Source of the DNA: Vogesella sp. LIG4
GTDB taxonomy: Bacteria > Pseudomonadota > Gammaproteobacteria > Burkholderiales > Chromobacteriaceae
NCBI RefSeq assembly: GCF_900090205.1
Contig: NZ_LT607802.1
Coordinates: 2,700,106-2,764,105 of the forward strand
DNA: 64,000 bases
Direction of reading: 5' to 3'
The position numbers and the translations under genes are program-made. Below are positions 1 through 7,905 of the stretch, in pieces (position 1 is the first letter of the stretch; the number at the start of each line of letters is the position of its first letter). A model generated the notes under the pieces. The model was given only the letters and a program-made list of their open reading frames with translations, was not told the origin of the DNA and did no database searches.

Positions 1-326
1 TCGGCTGCCTTGCTCATCTGCACCGTGGCGACAATGTTCTTGCGATCCTCGCTCACTTTTACCGCGGTCACTTCGCCAATATCCACATCCTTGTACTTGA
101 CGCGCGTCTTGCCCGCTTCCAGCCCCTCGGCGTTGCGGAAGGTGATGGTGATGGCGGGCCCGCGCGACAGGATGGCGTGCACGGCCAGGTAGCCTCCGAT
201 CAGCGCGGCCACCACCGGAATCAGCCACACCAGCGACGGCGACCAGCGCTGCCGTGTTACCAGCAGCGCCTGCGGCAGCTCCGGCGGCACGGGTTCTTGC
301 GGCGCATCGTCACGTTTGTCAGTCAT
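1..326 (-). CDS. pqiB: PqiB/MlaD-family protein, N-terminal part (cut by window edge)
   Basis: Only the first ~108 codons are in the window. A short acidic, proline-rich cytoplasmic start is followed by one transmembrane segment (about residues 33-52, running through LVWLIPVVAALIGG) and the start of an MCE/MlaD domain (ITFRNAEGLEAGKTRVKYK). In E. coli PqiB is a multi-MCE protein bridging inner and outer membranes for lipid transport and envelope stress. The ATG overlaps the stop of the upstream PqiA-like gene by 8 nt, so the two are translationally coupled. Family assignment is strong; the remainder of the protein is unseen. Confidence 0.85.
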   Translation of the reverse strand, partial: MTDKRDDAPQEPVPPELPQALLVTRQRWSPSLVWLIPVVAALIGGYLAVHAILSRGPAITITFRNAEGLEAGKTRVKYKDVDIGEVTAVKVSEDRKNIVATVQMSKAA

Positions 327-960
327 TCTTTTCCTCTATCGGGTCCCAGATGAGCCTGGGGTCGAAGCACATGGCGGACAGCATGGTGAGCACCACCACG
401 GCGCCGAAAGCCATGGCGCCCGGGCCGGCCTTGATGCTGGCCAGCGACTGCAGCTGCACCAGCGACACCAGCAGCGCTACCACATAGATATCCAGCATTG
501 ACCACGGGCCGATGATTTCCAGCAGCCGGTACAGCCGCGTGCGTTGCCGGGGCGCCCAGTTCGAGCGGCACTGCACGGTGATCAGCAACAGCAACATGGC
601 CAGAATCTTGAGCAGCGGCACCAGCACGCTGGCGGTGAACACCACCAGCGCCAACGGCCAGGAACCGCTTTGCCATAGAAATACCACACCGCTCATGATG
701 GTGTCGTTCTGCGTGCCGGACAGCATGGCGGTTTCCATGATCGGCAGCAGGTTGGCCGGCAGATAGCAGATAACCGCCGCCAGCAAAAAGGCCCAGGCGT
801 ATTCCACGCTGCGTTTCTTGCGCGGCCGCACTTCAGCCCCGCAGCGCGGGCACAGCGCCGCTTCGTCCCGGCTCGCGTTCGTCCCTTGGCACAACAGGCC
901 GCAAGCGTGGCAATGCCAGCAGCCATGCGCGGCGGCGGAGTTCAGCGGATAGTGCGACAT
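319..960 (-). CDS. pqiA: PqiA-family membrane protein (second half-size copy)
   Basis: A 213-residue protein with an N-terminal zinc-ribbon-like region (CWHCHACG then CPRCGAE) and about four hydrophobic helices, as in one PqiA domain. E. coli PqiA is about twice this length and carries two such domains; here they are two separate genes. I chose the ATG at 960 because GGGAG lies about 10 nt upstream; a GTG at 978 is an alternative. It overlaps the preceding pqiA-like gene and pqiB, making a tight three-gene pqi operon, presumably delivering lipid substrates to the PqiB tunnel. Confidence 0.85.
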   Translation of the reverse strand: MSHYPLNSAAAHGCWHCHACGLLCQGTNASRDEAALCPRCGAEVRPRKKRSVEYAWAFLLAAVICYLPANLLPIMETAMLSGTQNDTIMSGVVFLWQSGSWPLALVVFTASVLVPLLKILAMLLLLITVQCRSNWAPRQRTRLYRLLEIIGPWSMLDIYVVALLVSLVQLQSLASIKAGPGAMAFGAVVVLTMLSAMCFDPRLIWDPIEEKND

Positions 961-1577
961 GTTTCGTAGCGCTCCCACAGCATGGCGGCGTCAAAACGGC
1001 TGGCACTGGTGGCCAGCAATACGATCAGGGCGAAAAACGACCACAGCCCGATGCCGGGGTGTACCTGTGCCAGATGTGCCAGCTTCACCAGCGATACCAG
1101 CACACCCAGCATGAACACCTCTACCATGCCCCAGGGGTGTAGCAGCCGGATCAGCCGCATCGCACGCGGAAAGCCGCGTGGCGCGTGGCCCAGTGTCAGT
1201 GGCAGCAACAAGTAGAGCAGGGCCAGCAACTCGATGCCTGGCAACAGCACGCCGGTGAACAGCACCAGCATGGCCACCGGCAGCATGTCCTGATGCATCA
1301 GCTGTATGGCCGTACCCAGCAGCGTGGTGGCGGTGCGAATGCCGCCGGCCTCCAGCCCCACCACCGGAAACACATTGGCCAGCAGGAAGACGAAGATGCC
1401 GGTCAACACCAGTGCCAACGAGGTTTGGGGCTGATAGCCCGGCGCACGGTGCAGCAACCCGCCACAGCGGCAGCAGAGCACGTTTTGTGCTGCGCCGGGC
1501 GGCGCCAGCTGCAAGAGGTCGCACTCGGGGCAGGCGAGCTTGATATGGCGGGCTGTTGGGGTGCTATCGCTCATCAT
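942..1577 (-). CDS. pqiA: PqiA-family membrane protein (first half-size copy)
   Basis: About 211 residues: a zinc-ribbon near the start (CPECDLL, then CCRCGG around residues 36-40) and four strongly hydrophobic segments, the layout of a single PqiA domain. The open frame continues upstream to 1799, but that stretch has no domain character and the family starts shortly before the first cysteine pair, so I take the double ATG at 1577/1574. No strong ribosome site is visible. First gene of the pqi operon; its end overlaps the start of the next gene. Confidence 0.8.
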   Translation of the reverse strand: MMSDSTPTARHIKLACPECDLLQLAPPGAAQNVLCCRCGGLLHRAPGYQPQTSLALVLTGIFVFLLANVFPVVGLEAGGIRTATTLLGTAIQLMHQDMLPVAMLVLFTGVLLPGIELLALLYLLLPLTLGHAPRGFPRAMRLIRLLHPWGMVEVFMLGVLVSLVKLAHLAQVHPGIGLWSFFALIVLLATSASRFDAAMLWERYETCRTIR

Positions 1578-1831
1578 CTGCGAAAGATTGTCATCAAGAT
1601 GCTTAATTATCCGACTTAAAACCACCACCCAGCGATGTAATTGCGCGTGAACCCGGTAGCACTGTGCCCGGCTGCCGTGGCATCGGCAGCCGGCAGCGGT
1701 ATGCCTGGCCAGCAGGGGCTGGCCGGCAGCCATGCGAAGCGGTGATAATGCAGCCCGAATCAGCCTGGCCGGGTGTAGCGGCTGTGCCGGCCAACCCAAT
1801 TACCTTCATGCCAACTTCGGGATCTCTCTAC

Positions 1832-2677
1832 ATGGACTTTTTCAACATTCTCATCCTGGCGATAGTGCAGGGCGCGGCGGAGCTGCTGCCGGTTTCCAGC
1901 TCGGCGCATGTCATCGTGGCCGAAAAGCTGATGGGGCTCGACCCGACCTCGCCGGAAATGACGATGCTGCTGGTGATGCTGCACACCGGCACCATGTTCG
2001 CCGTGATCGTGTACTTCTGGCAGGCCTGGCGCGACACCTACTTCTCCTCGGGCCATGCTTTTCGCAGCAATGCCCGGCTGATCGTGGTGGCGACCGCCGC
2101 TACCGGGGTGGTGGGCCTGCTGCTGCTGAAGCTGATCAAGCACCTGGTTGCCGGCAACGACCCCGGCTTTGAAATCGAGCACCTGTTTGCCAATGCCAAG
2201 CTGATGGCCGCGGCGCTGGCTGCCGCCGGCGTGCTGATCATCGCCTCGTCGCGGCTGCCGGAACGCGCCAATGGTGCGCTGAACCTGCGCACCGCGGCCT
2301 GGGTGGGGGCGGTGCAGGGGCTGTGCCTGCCGTTCCGTGGCTTCTCCCGCTCCGGCGCCACCATCTCCACCGCGCTGGCGCTGGGTAGCAGCCGCCGTCG
2401 GGCGGAAGAATTCAGCTTCGCCCTGGCGGTGGTGCTGACTCCGGCGGTCATCGTCAAGGAGGCGTTCCGCCTGTACCAGTCGCATGCGCTGACGGTGGCC
2501 AAGAACGGCACCAGCCTGCTGCAGCTGGTAGGCCCCAGCCTTGTCGGCATGCTGTTGAGCTTTGTTGCCGGCCTGCTCGCGCTGCGCTGGCTGTCCCGCT
2601 GGCTGGAGCAGGGCCGCTGGCACTTCTTCGGCGCCTACTGCCTGGTGGCTGCCGTGGTGGTACTGCTGGTCGGCTAA
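1832..2677 (+). CDS. uppP: Undecaprenyl-diphosphatase UppP/BacA family
   Basis: Integral membrane enzyme, 281 residues, which dephosphorylates undecaprenyl diphosphate to recycle the lipid carrier of cell-wall synthesis. It has the family start (MDFFNILILAIVQG), the first catalytic block as AELLPVSSSAH and the second as GFSRSGATIS. Both blocks are somewhat divergent from the usual TEFLPVSSSGH and PGTSRSG, but the glutamate, serines and arginine are kept. The frame extends upstream to 1664; I chose the ATG at 1832 because homology begins there. A strong hairpin follows at 2716. Confidence 0.85.
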   Translation: MDFFNILILAIVQGAAELLPVSSSAHVIVAEKLMGLDPTSPEMTMLLVMLHTGTMFAVIVYFWQAWRDTYFSSGHAFRSNARLIVVATAATGVVGLLLLKLIKHLVAGNDPGFEIEHLFANAKLMAAALAAAGVLIIASSRLPERANGALNLRTAAWVGAVQGLCLPFRGFSRSGATISTALALGSSRRRAEEFSFALAVVLTPAVIVKEAFRLYQSHALTVAKNGTSLLQLVGPSLVGMLLSFVAGLLALRWLSRWLEQGRWHFFGAYCLVAAVVVLLVG

Positions 2678-2715
2678 GCCGCAGTGCTGAATACGGGTCT
2701 GCCAAGGCCCACGAC

Positions 2716-2746
2716 AAGGCCCTTGCGCATGGCGCAAGGGCCTTGT
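2716..2746. terminator. Terminator-like hairpin after uppP
   Basis: A perfect 14-bp inverted repeat (CAAGGCCCTTGCGC and its complement) around a 3-nt loop, 38 bases after the uppP stop. It lacks a long T run but sits between convergent genes, so it may act in both directions. A hairpin of the same design lies at 12973-13003. Confidence 0.65.
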
Positions 2747-2787
2747 TCGTTAATGCCGCCAGCGGCGGCCGTGCCGGCCCGCAGACG

Positions 2788-2796
2788 TTGGCCGCA
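2788..2796 (+). repeat. Intergenic copy of the TTGGCCGCA motif
   Basis: One of about 50 exact copies in the window of a 9-mer with preferred context GTTGGCCGCAAG. This one follows the uppP terminator hairpin. See the whole-window finding for the other positions. Confidence 0.6.
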
Positions 2797-2812
2797 AGCC
2801 GGTGGTGCGGGC

Positions 2813-3340
2813 TCAGCCGCGGGCGGCCTGCGCCTGCGCCCGGCGCGCCGCTGCCACCAGGCCATCCAGCCAGTCCTGGTGGCCGTTGATCATCGGGTTG
2901 GGCCTGGCCTGTGCCAGCGCCTGTGCCGGTTTGCCCTGCTGTGTCTCCTGGGTAAGGATGCGCACCCGGCCGGCGGACAGGTCTTCGATCAGCCAGGCGT
3001 GGTGCACGTCCAGGCGGTCTTGCGGCGTGCTGCCCGCCCAGCCATGCCAGGCGATGCGCGCGGCTTGACCGGCTGTTGGCGGTACATGCTCCACCACCTG
3101 CGCTTCCACCGGAAAGCCGAAGGTTTCAAAGTAGAAGCGCACGCCCTGGGCCAGCGCCGGGCCTAGGTGGTCGTACAGCCGCGGGTTGGCCGAATTGGCG
3201 TAGTAGCCGGGCCACAGCCCCGGGGTGTTCAGCCATGGCCAGATATCGTTTGTGCCGAGCCCGGCAACGATGATCTCGTTGGAGCAGAAATTGTCGCTGA
3301 AGCCCGGTACATAGCCTGCTGGCCAGATGATGTCGCTCAT
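2813..3340 (-). CDS. SRPBCC-like conserved protein of unknown function
   Basis: A soluble 175-residue protein with no signal peptide or membrane segment. The middle (GVRFYFETFGFPVEAQVVEH, then RIAWHGWAG) and the C-terminal stretch with NGHQDWLDGLV resemble the polyketide-cyclase/SRPBCC ligand-binding fold, often seen in stress or detoxification proteins; the substrate is unknown. It is divergently transcribed from a LysR regulator at 3442, which probably controls it. Assignment is by sequence feel, so moderate. Confidence 0.65.
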   Translation of the reverse strand: MSDIIWPAGYVPGFSDNFCSNEIIVAGLGTNDIWPWLNTPGLWPGYYANSANPRLYDHLGPALAQGVRFYFETFGFPVEAQVVEHVPPTAGQAARIAWHGWAGSTPQDRLDVHHAWLIEDLSAGRVRILTQETQQGKPAQALAQARPNPMINGHQDWLDGLVAAARRAQAQAARG

Positions 3341-3396
3341 GCTGATTCCTGTATTTGTTGGCGGATGGGCGGCACTGTACCGGTCAGCAAAAAATC

Positions 3397-3423
3397 AATA
3401 AATCGCGCTAATATCAATTTATT
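3397..3423. promoter_or_regulatory. AT-rich inverted repeat between divergent genes, possible LysR site
   Basis: AATAAAT and its inverted copy ATTTATT are separated by 13 bases in the 101-base gap between the SRPBCC gene and the LysR gene. Position and dyad symmetry fit a LysR-type operator that would serve both genes. Inference only. Confidence 0.35.
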
Positions 3424-3441
3424 TGTTACCTGAAAGAACAA

Positions 3442-4365
3442 ATGGCGCACAGCAGCAATGCCACCCGCCTGGGCAGCATCGAACTGTTCTGCAAGGCGGC
3501 CGAGCTGGGCAGCTTCACTGCCGCGGCCGAGGCGATGGGGCTGACACCGGCGGCGGTCAGCCGCTCGATCCGACGCATGGAAGAGCGCCTGGGGGTGCGG
3601 CTGTTTGCCCGCACCACGCGCAGCGTGCGCCTGACCAGCGAGGGCGAGCTGTACTGGCAGGAGTGTCGCCAGGCACTGGGGCAAATCGCCGAGGCGGAGC
3701 GGGCACTGGGCGGCCGCCAGCAAGTGCCCAGCGGCGTGCTGCGCATCAGCGCGGGCACGCTGTACGCCAACTACCGGCTGCTGCCGCTGCTGGGCGAATT
3801 TACCGCCGCCTACCCGCAGGTAGCGCTGGAGCTGAGCCTGTCCAACCGCGTGGTGGATATCGTGGACGAGGGCTACGACCTGGCAATACGCATCGGCACG
3901 CCACAGGATTCGCGCCTGGTGGCGCACAAGCTGGAAGACGCCTCGCTGGGGGTGTTCGCCACGCCGGCCTACCTCGCGCGGCGCGGCACCCCGCAGACCC
4001 TGGCCGACCTGGCAGCGCACGACTGCCTGCAGTTCGTGGTGCCCGGCAGCGGTCGCGGCATGCCGTGGCTGTTCCGTGATGCGGACGGCCGCGAGCTGGA
4101 ATTGCTGCCGGACAGCCCGCACCGGGTGCGCGACGACCCCCACGGTTGCATCAGCTGGGGCATGGCGGGCGGCGGGCTGTTCCAGAGCTACCACTTCATT
4201 GCCGCACCGGCGCTGGCGCGCGGCGAACTGGTGGAGGTGCTGCCGGCCTACGCCGGCCGCTCGCGGCAGTTCTCGGTGATCTACCCGCAGCAGCGCCATC
4301 TGTCGGCGCGGGTGCGCGCCTTCGTTGACTTCATGCTGGCGCGGCTGCGCACGCCGCCGCGCTGA
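3442..4365 (+). CDS. LysR-family transcriptional regulator
   Basis: 307 residues: an N-terminal winged helix-turn-helix (about residues 8-66, with FTAAAEAMGLTPAAVSRSI as the recognition region) and a periplasmic-binding-like effector domain (about 95-300). The ARTTRSVRLT stretch after the helix-turn-helix is typical of the CrgA/AaeR-like subgroup. It is divergent from the SRPBCC gene, which is its likely target. The stop is close to that of the next, convergent LysR gene. Confidence 0.9.
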   Translation: MAHSSNATRLGSIELFCKAAELGSFTAAAEAMGLTPAAVSRSIRRMEERLGVRLFARTTRSVRLTSEGELYWQECRQALGQIAEAERALGGRQQVPSGVLRISAGTLYANYRLLPLLGEFTAAYPQVALELSLSNRVVDIVDEGYDLAIRIGTPQDSRLVAHKLEDASLGVFATPAYLARRGTPQTLADLAAHDCLQFVVPGSGRGMPWLFRDADGRELELLPDSPHRVRDDPHGCISWGMAGGGLFQSYHFIAAPALARGELVEVLPAYAGRSRQFSVIYPQQRHLSARVRAFVDFMLARLRTPPR

Positions 4366-4374
4366 GCCGGGGCC

Positions 4375-5265
4375 TTACCAGCGCTGCTGCGCAAACCGCG
4401 CCACCAGGAAGTCCAGCAGCGCCCGCACCGCCGGCGACAGGTGGCGGCGCGACGGATACAGCGCGTAGATGCTCATCTGCGGCGGCTGCCAGTCCGGCAG
4501 TACCGGTAGCAGCCGGCCATCCTGCAGCAGGGCGCTGGCAAGGTAAGTGGGTTGCAGGCTGATGCCGCCGCCGGCCAGCGCCGCGTGCAGCAGCACGGTG
4601 GCGTCGTTGGCGGTGAGGCGGGTGGCCACGCTCACCGTCGCCCGTTCCTCACCGCGCTGGAACTGCCAGCTGCTGCGGCCAACGTTGCTGTGGCCCAGGC
4701 AGCGGTGGCCGGCCAGCTCCGCCGGGGCGTGCGGTGTGCCTGCCTGCGCCAGGTAGGCGGGGCTGGCCACCAGCACCGAGTCGCACAGCGCCAGCGGGCG
4801 GGCGATCAGCGCCGGGTCCGGCTCGCTGCTGATGCGTATCGCCAGGTCGATGCGCGCCTCCACCAGGTTGAGGGTGGCATCGCCCACGTTCAGGTCCAGC
4901 TTCAGCTGCGGGTGCAGCGCCAGGAAGTCCGCCAGCGCCGCCGCCAGGTGGGCGTGGCCGAAGGACATGCTGCTGGTGAGCCGCAGCTGGCCGCGCAGGC
5001 CGCCGCCGGCCGGCGCCACTTCGTCTTCCACCTCCGCCACCAGCGCCAGCATCTGCAGGCAGCGGCGCAGCGCCTGCTCGCCGGCATCGGTCAGCGTGAC
5101 GCTGCGGGTCGTGCGCTGCAGCAGCCGCGCACCCAGCCATTGTTCCATCTCGGCCACGTAGCGCGTCACCATGGCGCGCGACATCTGCAGCCGCTCGGCG
5201 CTGGCGCTGAAGCTGCCGCTGGCGGCCACGTCGGCGAATACCCGCATGGCGGTGACTCTGTCCAT
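4375..5265 (-). CDS. LysR-family transcriptional regulator
   Basis: 296 residues. Helix-turn-helix in the first 60 (FSASAERLQMSRAMVTRYVAEM), followed by an effector-binding domain. The subgroup mark RTTRSVTLT is present. It diverges from the MBL-fold/DsbA-like gene pair beginning at 5382, and a dyad at 5304-5324 lies between them, so it probably regulates that pair and itself. Confidence 0.9.
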   Translation of the reverse strand: MDRVTAMRVFADVAASGSFSASAERLQMSRAMVTRYVAEMEQWLGARLLQRTTRSVTLTDAGEQALRRCLQMLALVAEVEDEVAPAGGGLRGQLRLTSSMSFGHAHLAAALADFLALHPQLKLDLNVGDATLNLVEARIDLAIRISSEPDPALIARPLALCDSVLVASPAYLAQAGTPHAPAELAGHRCLGHSNVGRSSWQFQRGEERATVSVATRLTANDATVLLHAALAGGGISLQPTYLASALLQDGRLLPVLPDWQPPQMSIYALYPSRRHLSPAVRALLDFLVARFAQQRW

Positions 5266-5303
5266 GTTATCTGCTCGATTTGTGCAACAAATATGCGCAG
5301 TTT

Positions 5304-5324
5304 ATCCGGTTTATCTGGCCGGAT
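5304..5324. promoter_or_regulatory. Dyad ATCCGG-N9-CCGGAT, possible LysR operator
   Basis: A 6-bp inverted repeat with a 9-base spacer in the gap between the LysR gene and the MBL-fold gene. A related half-site (TATCCG/CGGATA) occurs before another LysR gene at 12024. Binding is inferred from position only. Confidence 0.4.
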
Positions 5325-5381
5325 CGGGAAATTATAGTGACGTCCATCAAGCACGCGGCCAGGCCGCAGAAAGGACACATC

Positions 5382-6245
5382 ATGATTCGCCACAGCATCG
5401 TCGCTGCCTCCCTCGCCCTGGCCTTTGGCGCTGCCCACGCCGCGCAGCCGCTGCAACTGCAGGTATACAACGCCGGGGAGGGCAGCTTTCACGCCAACGC
5501 CGTGGTGGTGAGCGGCGAACACGAAGCAATGGTGATCGACAGCGGCTTCACCCGCGCCGATGCCTACCGCATTGCGGCCAGGGTGCTGGACAGCGGCAAG
5601 ACGCTGAAGACCATCCTGATCAGCAATGCCGACCCGGATTACTACTTTGGCGCCGAGGTGCTCAAGCAGCTGTTCCCGCAGGCCGAGGTGGTGGCCAGCC
5701 CGGCGGTGGCCGGCGCCATCCGCACCCGGCTGGCAGGCAAGCTGGCGTTCTGGGGGCCGAAGATGGGCGCCAATGCGCCGCAGCAGCCCATCGTGCCCAC
5801 TGCCTTGAGCACGGATAGCCTGAGCGTGGACGGCGAGAAGATCGAGCTGCGCGGCACCCGCGGCGTGCTGGCGAGTCGACCCTATGTGTGGATTCCGTCG
5901 CTGCACGCCATTGCCGGCAACGTGGCGCTGTTCAGCGGCCTGCACGTATGGACCGCCGACACCCGGCAGCCGGCCGAGCGCCAGGCCTGGCTGGCGCAGC
6001 TGGACGAGATGGCGGCGCTCAAGCCCGCCATCGTGGTGCCGGGCCACATGGCCGCCGGCAGCGCGCTGGACGCCAGCGCCATCAGCTACACCCGCAACTA
6101 TCTGCAGCGTTTTGACAGCGAAGCGGGCAAGGCCAACAATGCCGCCGAACTGATTGCCGCCATGCAGCGCGCCTACCCGCAGGCCGGCATGGGGCTGGCG
6201 CTGGATATCGGCGCCAAGGTGAATAAAGGTGAAATGAAATGGTAA
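5382..6245 (+). CDS. Secreted MBL-fold protein with degenerate metal motif
   Basis: 287 residues starting at an ATG preceded by AAAGGA. The first ~20 residues form a signal peptide ending AHAAQ, so the product is periplasmic. The body follows the metallo-beta-lactamase fold (VVVSGEHEAMVIDSGF, then ILISNADPDYYFGAEV, later VVPGHMAAG). The usual HxHxDH zinc motif is replaced by NADPDYY, so the first metal site is largely missing while GH near the C-terminus remains. It may be an inactive or altered-metal member. It overlaps the DsbA-like gene by 7 nt. Confidence 0.8.
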   Translation: MIRHSIVAASLALAFGAAHAAQPLQLQVYNAGEGSFHANAVVVSGEHEAMVIDSGFTRADAYRIAARVLDSGKTLKTILISNADPDYYFGAEVLKQLFPQAEVVASPAVAGAIRTRLAGKLAFWGPKMGANAPQQPIVPTALSTDSLSVDGEKIELRGTRGVLASRPYVWIPSLHAIAGNVALFSGLHVWTADTRQPAERQAWLAQLDEMAALKPAIVVPGHMAAGSALDASAISYTRNYLQRFDSEAGKANNAAELIAAMQRAYPQAGMGLALDIGAKVNKGEMKW

Positions 6246-6937
6246 AGGCCTCCCTGCATTACTACTACGACCCGCTGTGCGGCTGGTGCTACGGTGCCGC
6301 GCCGCTGCTGGCCGCCGCCAGCCAGGTGCCGGGCCTGCAACTGGTATTGCACGCCGGGGCGATGATGAGCGGCCCCAACCGCCAGCCGGTAAGCGCCCAG
6401 CTGCGCCAGTACGTGATGACGCACGATCAGCGCATCCACCAGCTTACCGGCCAGCCGTTTGGCGATGACTATTTCCATGGTCTGCTGCTGGATAACAGCG
6501 CGGTGTTCGACAGCACGCCGCCGACGCTGGCGATCCTGGCGGCCGAGGCGCTGGGGATGGACGGGCTGACCATGCTGCATCGCCTGCAGCAGGCGCATTA
6601 CGTGGAAGGGCAGCGCATCGCCGAGCCGGCGGTGCTGCAGCAGCTGGCGCAGGAACTGGGGCTGGACGGCGCGGCCTTCGCTGCCGAATACCAGCACCAG
6701 CAGGGCGAGTTCGCCGCACACGTTGGCCGCAGCCACCGCGACATGGCCGCGCATGGCCTGCGCGGCTTCCCCTCGCTGCTGCTGGAGCTGAACGGCCGCC
6801 TGCAGCGGGTGGAACTGTCGCCGTACCTGGGCAAGCCGGAGGCGTTTGCCGGTTATCTGCAAGGCTTGCTGGCGGGTGCCGCCGGTATGGCAGAGGCCGA
6901 TGCGCCGTTCTGCACGCCGGATGGTTGCGAGGGTTGA
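6239..6937 (+). CDS. DsbA-family thioredoxin-fold protein
   Basis: 232 residues, without a signal peptide. The start YYYDPLCGWCYGAAPLL carries a CGWC active site, and HGLRGFPSLLLEL supplies the cis-proline region. This matches the cytoplasmic DsbA-like group (COG3531/FrnE-like), thought to act as dithiol oxidoreductase or isomerase. Its ATG lies inside the end of the MBL-fold gene, so both are co-transcribed and probably controlled by the divergent LysR protein. Substrate unknown. Confidence 0.85.
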   Translation: MVKASLHYYYDPLCGWCYGAAPLLAAASQVPGLQLVLHAGAMMSGPNRQPVSAQLRQYVMTHDQRIHQLTGQPFGDDYFHGLLLDNSAVFDSTPPTLAILAAEALGMDGLTMLHRLQQAHYVEGQRIAEPAVLQQLAQELGLDGAAFAAEYQHQQGEFAAHVGRSHRDMAAHGLRGFPSLLLELNGRLQRVELSPYLGKPEAFAGYLQGLLAGAAGMAEADAPFCTPDGCEG

Positions 6938-7018
6938 AGCAACAGTTCATGCCCGTGTTGATGTGGTAGGCAGTCTGGCGCGGGTATGGCCTGCCACCTC
7001 CGGGCTACCGTGTGAATT

Positions 7019-7096
7019 GTAGGGTGGGCAAAGGCCATGGGCCGTGCCCACCGGCAGGATGTTATTGGTGGGCACGCTGTGCTTTGCCCACCCTAC
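7019..7096. repeat. Palindromic interspersed element (GTAGGGTGGGCAAAG arms)
   Basis: A 78-base element bounded by GTAGGGTGGGCAAAG and its exact inverted copy, with an inner inverted pair GTGCCCACC/GGTGGGCAC. A second element of similar design (GTAGGGCGGGTTG arms) is at 13856-13937. Elements of this kind are small non-coding palindromes scattered between genes. It sits between convergent genes. Confidence 0.7.
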
Positions 7097-7116
7097 GGTA
7101 GCCATCGTTTCGCATG

Positions 7117-7145
7117 AAAAAACCGCCAGCCTGGCGGTTTTTTTT
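7117..7145. terminator. Bidirectional intrinsic terminator
   Basis: A GC-rich stem (ACCGCCAG/CTGGCGGT) is flanked by A6 on one side and T8 on the other, between the convergent DsbA-like and cysteine hydrolase genes. It fits termination for both strands. A TTGGCCGCA motif copy overlaps its right edge. Confidence 0.85.
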
Positions 7146-7166
7146 GCGGCCAACGTGCGCTGCGGC

Positions 7167-7790
7167 TTACTGCGCCACCGCCAGCAAATGCGAGTCCAGC
7201 ACGTCCTCGCTGGCGGCCACTGGCTGGCCGGCCTGTACCGCGGCGATCCAGTCGTCGGTACTGGCCACCGCGGCAAAGCCGGTCTGCATCACCACGGTGA
7301 ATACGCGGTGGATCTCCTCGGCGCTGGCGCTGCCGGCGCGGTTGCGGTAGGGCAGCGAGCCGCTGGCATCATGCAGCAGCTCCACCTGCCAGCCGTCGTG
7401 GCTGGCGTGCAGCACGGTGGCGGCATCGCAGTTGTGGGTCATGTAGCCGACGATGCTCAGCGTGTCGATGTCACGCGCACGCAGCCAGTCGGCCAGATCG
7501 GTGCCGGTAAAGCAGCTGGCTTCCTGCTTGCTGATCAGGTGGTCGTGCGGGCGCCCGGCGATGCTGGGGTGCAGCGCGGCGCCGTGGCTGCCTTCGGCAA
7601 AGATCGGCGTGCCGGGCGGGGCGATGTGCTGCACCACCACCACCGGGATGCCGGCGGCGTTGGCCGCATCCATGGCGCGGCCAACGTTGGGCAGGGTGAT
7701 GGCCGGGTCCGGGTAGCTGATGCCCAGCTTGCCGGTGAAGTATTCGTTCTGTACATCGATGACGATCAGCGCGCGGCGCGGTGTGTTCAT
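7167..7790 (-). CDS. Cysteine hydrolase, isochorismatase family
   Basis: 207 residues with the family catalytic triad visible: Asp in LIVIDVQNEY (near residue 12), Lys in LISKQEASCF (near 88) and Cys in YMTHNCDAAT (near 120). Members hydrolyse small amides or vinyl ethers (nicotinamidase, isochorismatase and others); the substrate cannot be told here. It is divergent from a GlxA-type AraC regulator. A GGAAA ribosome site precedes the ATG. Confidence 0.9.
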   Translation of the reverse strand: MNTPRRALIVIDVQNEYFTGKLGISYPDPAITLPNVGRAMDAANAAGIPVVVVQHIAPPGTPIFAEGSHGAALHPSIAGRPHDHLISKQEASCFTGTDLADWLRARDIDTLSIVGYMTHNCDAATVLHASHDGWQVELLHDASGSLPYRNRAGSASAEEIHRVFTVVMQTGFAAVASTDDWIAAVQAGQPVAASEDVLDSHLLAVAQ

Positions 7791-7905
7791 GGCGGTTTCC
7801 TGTGTCGGGTGGCGATGACGGCAGTGTGCCGGCGCGGCAGGTGGCTCACGAGTGGCCCGTATGACAATTTGCGTTAAGATCGGGCCATCGTAGAGGAGGC
7901 TGGCT

